Positions 20,669 through 28,700 of a stretch of DNA of 64,000 bases are shown here, in pieces. The translations under genes and the position numbers were made by a program. The stretch is taken from NCBI RefSeq assembly GCF_050633145.1, contig NZ_JBOEFY010000040.1, positions 186,001-250,000 on the forward strand, given 5' to 3'. The stretch's first letter is position 1; every line of letters begins with the position of its first letter. The notes under the pieces are model-generated. The model was not told the DNA's origin. It saw only the letters and a list, made by a program, of their open reading frames with translations, and did not search any database. This DNA is from Kordia sp050633145 (GTDB lineage Bacteria; Bacteroidota; Bacteroidia; Flavobacteriales; Flavobacteriaceae).

Positions 20669-22267
20669 TTAATATTCAATAGTTTTCTCTCCGAATAGTC
20701 GCTCTGCGTCAATTCCGCGACTGCGACATTCGTCTACCAATTTGTTTGATTCTACAATTGGTTTTGATTCATCTGTGTATTTTATTGAGCTAATAAATAC
20801 GAGCCATGGTTCTAATCCCATAGCGTATACGAAGACATTTTTAGGATTAAAAATATCTACTAAGGCTTCTCCTTGTTTGTAGTCGCAACCAGCTAGTCGG
20901 CGCGATTGATCCATTTCTCTAGGTAATTTTTCAAACATTAATGGTCCGTATAACCAGCTTAGTGGAGCACCATCACATTCCATTCCTAAGAATAAAATAT
21001 CTATGTCTCCAACGACATCGTGAATGCGCTGGTATACTTTTGGTTCTACATTACAAGAATCTGCTGCAAATAGTACTTTGAACTCGTTGTGAAGTTCTAC
21101 GTGAAAACATAGTTTTGAACGAATGTCAATGTCTGAATGCTCTCCTATAAATGGCAATCCAGTAATGGTACAACGATCTAACTTGATCGTTTCCATATCG
21201 TCTAATTCAATTACATTATCAAAACCGATAGCATTGAACATTAACTTTAATGATGGATCTTGAATGTCTCCTTTTCCACAAGATGGTACTACAATGTTTT
21301 TAATGCTGTGACGTAGTTGCATTAAGGTTTCTAACAATACGTGATCTTGGTGATTGTGTGTTATTAATACATAATCAATTTCTTCTGGTAAGTCATTGAT
21401 TGTATAACGATTTACATCAGTTTCATAACCATCATAACTAATTACAGGGTCTACTAATATTGAAGTTTCACTTGTTTCTACTAATACACAAGCGTGTCCG
21501 AAATAACGTGTTCGTACACCGTCTCCAGTATATCTTTCATATTTTTTTGGTGCTTCTGTTGTAAAGAATGATTTGAAAAGTTCTTGCTGTTCTGGTTTTA
21601 CAGCCAATTTTTGCATGATATCTGTAATGTTGCCAGGTATTCTTTTCATTTTGAATAATTCATCAATCAATTCATTGTTGAATCGTAAGTCTAAATGAAT
21701 TAGGTTTTCATCGTCCAAACGTGGTGTACTTAATACAAATGAACGCGCATCATCAGCTTCTACCAATTGTAAAGTGATTGTTTGCGTTGATTCGTCATAA
21801 AATTTACTGTTGTAAAGTAATGATTCAAAAAATCGGAAGTTTGGTCGGTTGTTTAAGTCATAATACAATTCTACCATTCCTTGTAATGATTCTGGAACAT
21901 CTTTGTATAATGGATCTAATGTGTATCCGATTGCATTTTTTTGCAACATTGAATTTAGCTCATGAATTGATTCATATAATTCAAGCATGTTTTGACGTTT
22001 GTCAAGTGTATCTTCATATAAATCTTTGATTTCATTAACTCTTCCTCCTTCATAATCAATAAAAGGTCCACCTAGCATTTCTGGTCTTTTTACAGCTGCA
22101 GCATGCGTTTTAGGACTTTTTATATATGATTGCATAATTTTTAAATGTCTTTCTTTGATGTTCATCGCTGCTGTTGCAGGTGAAACCAAGTGTGACCATG
22201 CGTACCATCTGTCGATAAGTGCTTCTAAAGCAACATTTAACTTTAAGTAATGATTTTGTTGTTCCAT
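20669..22267 (-). CDS. CmlA-like diiron metallo-beta-lactamase-fold beta-hydroxylase
   Basis: This 532-residue protein has a long N-terminal region (about 1-235) and a C-terminal metallo-beta-lactamase fold. It matches the plan of CmlA, the chloramphenicol-pathway enzyme that beta-hydroxylates an aromatic amino acid held on an NRPS carrier domain. The metal-binding motif THNHQDH gives His304, His306, Asp308 and His309. Glu376 (GEHSD) replaces the usual third His, and Asp403 (AADSCN) is the bridging acid. From memory these sit within one residue of the CmlA ligands (H305, H307, D309, H310, E377, D403). Apart from RIHD just after Asp403, I see no His in the C-terminal part, where the fold normally gives a last metal ligand. 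The gene sits inside the NRPS operon directly before NRPS-C, whose first module is predicted to load Phe, so a beta-hydroxy-Phe residue is likely. Confidence 0.85.
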   Translation of the reverse strand: MEQQNHYLKLNVALEALIDRWYAWSHLVSPATAAMNIKERHLKIMQSYIKSPKTHAAAVKRPEMLGGPFIDYEGGRVNEIKDLYEDTLDKRQNMLELYESIHELNSMLQKNAIGYTLDPLYKDVPESLQGMVELYYDLNNRPNFRFFESLLYNSKFYDESTQTITLQLVEADDARSFVLSTPRLDDENLIHLDLRFNNELIDELFKMKRIPGNITDIMQKLAVKPEQQELFKSFFTTEAPKKYERYTGDGVRTRYFGHACVLVETSETSILVDPVISYDGYETDVNRYTINDLPEEIDYVLITHNHQDHVLLETLMQLRHSIKNIVVPSCGKGDIQDPSLKLMFNAIGFDNVIELDDMETIKLDRCTITGLPFIGEHSDIDIRSKLCFHVELHNEFKVLFAADSCNVEPKVYQRIHDVVGDIDILFLGMECDGAPLSWLYGPLMFEKLPREMDQSRRLAGCDYKQGEALVDIFNPKNVFVYAMGLEPWLVFISSIKYTDESKPIVESNKLVDECRSRGIDAERLFGEKTIEY

Positions 22268-22291
22268 AAGATTTCTTATTACATAAATTAG

Positions 22292-22322
22292 TAACCTATC
22301 GATATGGAGTACCGATAGGTTA
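22292..22322. other. Intercistronic hairpin upstream of the hydroxylase gene
   Basis: Perfect 10-bp inverted repeat, TAACCTATCG (22292-22301) and CGATAGGTTA (22313-22322), with an 11-nt loop, in the 132-bp gap between NRPS-B and the hydroxylase. No T-run follows on the minus strand. A second weak pair of TGCGCA sites lies at 22358-22363 and 22382-22387. Like the hairpin before the PKS gene, it may shape mRNA processing within the long operon. Confidence 0.55.
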
Positions 22323-22399
22323 TTGTTTTTAATTTGTTTTGTGAATAATGTATAGTGTGCGCAGTATTTTTTGAGTTTTATTGCGCAGAAGGTGTTGTG

Positions 22400-25300
22400 T
22401 TATATGGTCATTCTGTCTGAGACCAATTCTTCTTGTACGGCTTGTCTTTGCCAAGATTTATCTTCTATTTCTTCTGCCAATTTTCCAATGGTTGGCTCTA
22501 AAAATAAATCGGTTAATTCAACTTGTACATTGAGTTGTTTTTGTATTTCTGAGATAATTTTAATTGCTAGTAAACTGTGTCCTCCTAAATCGAAAAAGTT
22601 ATGGTGAATTCCAATTGTATCTCTTTCAAAAGCAGTTTCCCATATTGTGGTAAGCGTACGTTCTAGTTCGTTTCTTGGTGCTTCATACGGAGTATCTTCT
22701 ACAGCTTCTTGCGGTTGTATTTTTTGCAATGCTTTGCGATCAATTTTTCCACTAGCATTTAACGGCAATTTTTCCAGTTGTACATAATGCGATGGCAACA
22801 TGTATTGCGGCAATATGGTGCGTAAAAAGTCTCTTAACTCACTTGCTGTTACTACTTCTGAAGCAATTACATATGCGATTAATTGCTTTTGCGTTCCTAC
22901 TACATTGAGTAATACTGCTACATTTTCTACTGAAGTGAAACGTCTAATAGCACTTTCAATTTCTCCTAATTCAATTCGATATCCATTCCATTTAATTTGA
23001 TCGTCTTTTCTACCTAATAATTCAATATTTCCGTTGTCAATCCAGCGGGCAACATCTCCTGTTTTGTATAAACGTTCGTTTTCTTTGTATGGATGCGGAA
23101 TAAATTTTTCTGCAGTGAGTTCTTCTCTGTTTAAGTATCCTTGCGCTACGCCATCACCACTAATACAAAGTTCTCCTGTTAGCCATTTTGGTTGTACTTG
23201 TAAATGATCTGACAGAATGAATACTTCTTCGTTTGCTAATGGTTTTCCTACGTGTAAAGAATCGGCTTCATGAATAGATGAAACTGTACTCCATATGGTA
23301 GTTTCTGTTGGTCCGTAGACATTTAGTACTTGAATTCCTTTGTACTTGTTTTTGTTTTCGAATACACTTTTAGAGAACGGCTCGCCTCCGATTAAAATAG
23401 TTTTTAATGTTGGAAAGTTTCTTTTGCTAATTTGATCAGCTATTAAGCTAAAACGTGATGGTGTTAGTTGTAACACTTCAATTGCTTCTGTTTCTAGTTT
23501 TTCTAAGAATAATTCCGAAGACATTAATTCGTCATAAGAGAAGAGGACGAGCGTTCTTCCGCTGCAAAGCGCTCCAAAAATTTCTAATACAGATATGTCA
23601 AATACTACATTGGTTGTTGCGGCAACTCTATTGCTTCCGCCAAATCCTAAAGTGGTTTCTGCGTTGGCTAAGAATGATGTTACATTTTGATGTGATAACA
23701 TTACTCCTTTTGGTTTTCCGGTTGAACCTGAAGTGTAAATTACATAACATGTATCTGATGGTTGTACGGTTGGTTTTTGTACGGTTGGTTCGTTTTTATA
23801 ATTTTTAAATTTTTCTATTACTGTTTCATCGATCATTAAAGCACAATTGCTGTTTGATATGATATACTCTTTTCGATCTTGAGGAAAATTTGGATCGACG
23901 GGAACATAAGGGGTTCCCGTCTTTAAAATAGCGAGTAATGATATTGGTAACCATTCATCTCTTTCTAACTGAATCCCTATGCGATCTCCAGTTTTTACAT
24001 TGTATTCGGCAAGCAAGAAAGTTGCCAAACGATCGGATATTTCATCTACTTCCTGATACGTATAGCGAACGTCTCCAGCTACTAGCGCAATTCCACGTGA
24101 TTCATTTTTAACCATATTTTGAAAGAGTGAAACTAACGTTTGTGATTGGTCGTAAGCTGTATCAGTTGTATTGAATCCTTTCGTCAATTCTTGCTTTTCG
24201 TCAGATGTGAGATAATCAATCGCATAGAGCGGTACCTTGTCATCTGCTATTCCATTTTTAATGAATTGATCCAAATGTTGAATTAAATTTTGTATAAATT
24301 CTTCCGTATAGATGTCTGTATTATATTCTAATGTTAATTGTAAATTTTCGCTCGTTTCCACGAATGAAAATGTGATGTCGAACTGACTGTATTTTTTTTC
24401 TTTTTTATACGGTGTGAGTTCAATATTACCTGCCATTTCCACCGTGTTACTGATGACAGATTTTTGATTTTGTAGAATGACCATTACATCAAACAATGCT
24501 GATCTTGATAATTCCATTTTCATGTCGAGCTCCGCAACCAATTCATCAAAAGGATACGATTGGTGTTTATATGCCTCAACTAATGTTTCTTTTTGTGTGT
24601 TTACTAAGTTTTTGAAACCTTCAGCTCCATTGAACGTAGTACGAATTGGCAAGCTATTGATGAATAATCCAATTTGATTTTCTACATCTGGATGCTCTCT
24701 TCCTGCAACTGTAGTTCCTAATACAATGTCTGAAGCATTGGTATATCTGTAAAAGACACCGTTGATTACCGCCATTAACGCCATAAACGTTGTAATTCCT
24801 TGTTCTTTACAGTAAGCTTGTACATTTTCGTACAATTCTGTTGAAAACTGATGACTTAGTGTTGCGCCATTGTATGTTTTTATGGTAGGACGCTTTTTTA
24901 CAGTTGGAATTTCTAATGTTGGTACAGTTTCAAAACGTTCTAACCAGTAGTCTTTTGAAGCTACTAGTTTTTCTTGTTGTTTGTCTTCTTGTAACCAAAC
25001 TGCATAATCTTTGTATTGTATTGCTGTGTTTTCAGTATTGATTGCTTCTCCATTTACCAATGCGTTATACATTGCTACTAGTTCTTTAGAAATTAATTCT
25101 AACGACCAACCATCACCAATAATGTGATGTAAGTTGAATAGTATTAAGAAGTTTTCTGCACCAGTTTTTACTACTTGTAGTTTGAATAAAGGTGCTTTTG
25201 ATAAATCGAATGTATGTTGATAATGTGCCGATATTAATTCGGCTTTACCTGTTGGTTGCGCACTAATATCGTGAACTTCAACAGTTGTGTTCATTGCTTC

Positions 25301-25714
25301 TACTGAAGCTATATATTGTCGTAACTCACCTGCTTCAGTTTGTTTGAAGTAGGTACGTAAGCTTTCATATTTTGCAACTAATGACTGAAATGCTTTTGAG
25401 AAAAGTTCTGTATTGAAATTTCCTGTAAGCTCCAATTCATTGGTAATGTTGTAGGCTTGATTTCCTCCATCAAAGTTGCTCATAATCCATAAACGCTTTT
25501 GTGCTGGCGTTACTGGATAGCTTTCTTGTTCGACTGCTTTTGGAATGTTTTTATTAGATGTGAGTAAATTGATTAAATAGTCTTTATTACTTTTAATCTG
25601 CTCTAAAAGATCAGTTGTCAATGCACCTTTTGGTGCATTGACTTTTAACTGACCGTTAACCACATTTAATTTAACATTATGAAAATTTAAGGTATGTAAG
25701 AGTGTTTTTTTCAA
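22400..25714 (-). CDS. NRPS-B: docking-C-A-T, one module (predicted Gly)
   Basis: This is a single-module, 1104-residue NRPS. It begins with a TubC-like docking domain (about 1-55). The condensation domain follows (about 65-490, HHIIGDGWS), then the adenylation domain (about 510-1000, YVIYTSGSTGKPKG and NVYGPTETT), and a carrier domain with Ser1047 in LGGHSL. The specificity code reads D-I-L-Q-L-G-V-I-W, one residue from the classical Gly code. The C-terminal tail ends EELVSDRMTI. The gene starts 44 nt after NRPS-A and is followed by a 132-bp gap with a strong hairpin. It should extend the NRPS-A dipeptide with glycine. Confidence 0.94.
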   Translation of the reverse strand: MKKTLLHTLNFHNVKLNVVNGQLKVNAPKGALTTDLLEQIKSNKDYLINLLTSNKNIPKAVEQESYPVTPAQKRLWIMSNFDGGNQAYNITNELELTGNFNTELFSKAFQSLVAKYESLRTYFKQTEAGELRQYIASVEAMNTTVEVHDISAQPTGKAELISAHYQHTFDLSKAPLFKLQVVKTGAENFLILFNLHHIIGDGWSLELISKELVAMYNALVNGEAINTENTAIQYKDYAVWLQEDKQQEKLVASKDYWLERFETVPTLEIPTVKKRPTIKTYNGATLSHQFSTELYENVQAYCKEQGITTFMALMAVINGVFYRYTNASDIVLGTTVAGREHPDVENQIGLFINSLPIRTTFNGAEGFKNLVNTQKETLVEAYKHQSYPFDELVAELDMKMELSRSALFDVMVILQNQKSVISNTVEMAGNIELTPYKKEKKYSQFDITFSFVETSENLQLTLEYNTDIYTEEFIQNLIQHLDQFIKNGIADDKVPLYAIDYLTSDEKQELTKGFNTTDTAYDQSQTLVSLFQNMVKNESRGIALVAGDVRYTYQEVDEISDRLATFLLAEYNVKTGDRIGIQLERDEWLPISLLAILKTGTPYVPVDPNFPQDRKEYIISNSNCALMIDETVIEKFKNYKNEPTVQKPTVQPSDTCYVIYTSGSTGKPKGVMLSHQNVTSFLANAETTLGFGGSNRVAATTNVVFDISVLEIFGALCSGRTLVLFSYDELMSSELFLEKLETEAIEVLQLTPSRFSLIADQISKRNFPTLKTILIGGEPFSKSVFENKNKYKGIQVLNVYGPTETTIWSTVSSIHEADSLHVGKPLANEEVFILSDHLQVQPKWLTGELCISGDGVAQGYLNREELTAEKFIPHPYKENERLYKTGDVARWIDNGNIELLGRKDDQIKWNGYRIELGEIESAIRRFTSVENVAVLLNVVGTQKQLIAYVIASEVVTASELRDFLRTILPQYMLPSHYVQLEKLPLNASGKIDRKALQKIQPQEAVEDTPYEAPRNELERTLTTIWETAFERDTIGIHHNFFDLGGHSLLAIKIISEIQKQLNVQVELTDLFLEPTIGKLAEEIEDKSWQRQAVQEELVSDRMTI

Positions 25715-25758
25715 CGCTTTAGTTTTTAATGAGTTCGTGATTTTTTTCGATCTCCGTT

Positions 25759-28700
25759 TTACAGGATGAATTCGTCTTGGTCTACATCTTGGTTGATGAT
25801 GTCAATGTGTTTTTGCTGTATTGAGAATTCAATGAGTTCAGCTAAAGCACTTACTGTCAACGTATCATACAAGTATTCAATGGTTAAGAATGTTTCAAAG
25901 AATCGGTTTATTTTGTTTACAAGAATTACGGCTTGTAAACTGTTTCCTCCTAGTTCAAAGAAGTTGTCTTGTACTCCAATACTGCTTCCTGCAATTTGTA
26001 ATGTTTCTGACCAGAATGTCACTAATTGCTTTTCTACATCGCTTGTTGGCGCTATATATTCTGTTTGTTTTACATCTGCGGCATCTAATGCAGGCAATGC
26101 TTTTCTGTCAATTTTCCCTGTACGTGTACGTGGAAATTCGTCCATACTCACAAATACTGATGGCATCATGTATGCTGGCAAGTGTTCTTTTAGAATTTGA
26201 TAGATTTCATCGTTTGAAATTTCAGTTTCTTTTTGAATGTATGCTGCAATGTGTAAGTTTGCGTTCAATTCTTTTAGTACAACTACCGATTTTGTAATGG
26301 CTGAAATTCTTTCTAATTGGAATTCAATTTCTGCCAATTCAATTCGTAGTCCGTTGAGTTTTACTTGCGTATCCTTTCTTTCTAAGAATTCAATTTCTCC
26401 AGTAGGCAGCATGCGTCCAATATCTCCCGAACGATACATGCGTTTTCCATCGGTGTCGTTGATGAATACTTTGTTTGTAAGGTCTTCTCTATTCAAATAT
26501 CCTAATGATAAGTAATCACTTTTAAAGGTAATTTCACCTTTTTCATACATTCCGAGCACTTGGTTTTCTTCATCTAATAAGAATACTTCTGTTTCTGTTA
26601 CCGAAGTTCCAAGTGGCACATTGTTGGTGAATATTTCCGTTTTGTGCGAAATGAATTTTTGTGAAACTATGGTTGCTTCTGTTGGTCCGTAATCGTTTAC
26701 CAAGAATGCGTGTTTTGGAAAATGATTTTTGAATAATGTAATGTCTGATTTGTGACATGCTTCTCCTCCAAGATCAATCAATCGTACAGTAGATAATACT
26801 CTTTCACCTAGTGATCTCATGAAGTATCTGTACACCGTTGGCACCATGTGAATGATAGACACGTTTTGTACTTGTAACCAGTTGGCCAACTTGTCTAATC
26901 CTTTTTCCGCCACAGCGAACATACTTACCGTTGCACCGTTTAAAATAGCGCCATAAATATCTTTTACAGAAGCATCAAATGTATAGGTTGAGAATACACT
27001 TAAGTTGTCATTTTCTGAGATTCGCACATTGTTTGTGTACACACGAATGTAGTGTAATACGTTTCTATGATTTTGAATCACACCTTTTGGCTTCCCTGTA
27101 GATCCTGAAGTGTACAAGATGTATGCTTCGTATAATGGATTTATTTCTATGTTTAAGTTTGGTGTGTTTGATAACTTTTCAAAATCTCTGTACTTAATTA
27201 CTTTTAAGTTTGGAACTTGCTTTTGTAATTCCAATGCTTTTTCACGTGTGTTTCTATCACAGATTAATACATCGCATTCTGCATCATTTACAATAAACTC
27301 TATTCTGTTTACTGGATTGTTTGCATCAATTGGCACATACGCGTTTCCTGATTTTAATGCCGCTAACATTCCTGTTACACAAGTTTCATTATGACTTAGT
27401 AATAATGCTACTCTTGTGGAATTGCCTGTGTTGTTTTCTACAATTATATTGGCTAACGCATTTGCATTGCTGTTTAATTGTTTGTAGGTAATGTTTCGTC
27501 CGTTTGCATGTACTGCAATATTGTTTGGATATGTTTTAACCTGGCTTTCAAAACGTGATACAATAGTTTGTAATATGTCTTCATCTCTAAATTCTACAAA
27601 GTCATTTGTTGGTCTTGCTTCTGCTTCTGTTTCAATATAGTTTTCAAATACTGAAATTTCGTTGATGTTCATTGCAGTATTTTCTACTACTTGTGTGATA
27701 ATGCTTGTGTATGCTTCCATCCAACGTGCTATTGTTTCTTGTGAAAACATTTCGTTGTTGTATACACAGTTCATTACAAATCCGTTTGCAAAACTTTTTA
27801 AGTAGCACTCAAAGTCAAACTTTGGTGGCGTATGTAATAATCCGCTTTTTGGCGAAAAGTCTTCTATTGTAGCATTGCTATTCGCTTCAAAGTCTAACAT
27901 GTTTAAGAATATTGGACTAATTGGGAAACGATCGCGATCTTTTGATGCGTTTACATCTTCTAATACATATTCAAACGGATAGTTTTGATTGCTTAATGCA
28001 TCTGTTAATGTGTTGTTTACTTCTAGTAAAAATTCTTCAAAAGAAGCTTCTTTTCGTATCGTATCTCTCAACATCAACGTGTTTAAGAAACAACCAATCA
28101 TATCTTTTAATTGATAGTGATTTCTGTTGGCTGCTGGAATTCCTACTACTACATCTTCAGTTGCTGTTAACCTGTTGATTAATACTTTTAAAGAAGCTGC
28201 AAATATTGAGAATGCGCTTACTTTATATTGAGAGGTTAATTGCTTGATTTTCCCTTGCATTGTAGCATCTAAATGAACCGTATAGAATGCTGATGCAGTT
28301 TCAGGCGTTTTTGCTTTCGGAGCATAATCCGTTGGTAATTGGATGTATGGAATGTCTCCTGAAAGTTTTTCTTCCCAATATTGTTTTTGTGCTTTTAATT
28401 CTGGGCTTTCTAATAATTGGTTTTGCCAGTTTGCATAATCTTTATAGTGAACCGTTAACGGTGCTAAGTTTGGTGCTTTTCCGTTGATTAATGCATCGTA
28501 AATGTCCATTAATTCTTTTGAGACAATTTCTAACGACCATCCATCACCAATAATGTGGTGCATGTTAAAGAATAAATACATTCCTGTAGCATCTTTAGCA
28601 ACTGCAATTTCGTACAATGGTTGCTCGTCAAGACTAAATGCATGATCGAAGATATCTTCTCTGATCGTAGCTACATCTTCCACTTCATAGTAAGGTACGA

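Noticed and set aside
20641..20712. Longer start for NRPS-C at 20712
   Set aside because: It would overlap the hydroxylase gene by 44 nt and add residues unlike a docking domain. The ATG at 20640 puts the TubC-like domain at the N-terminus.
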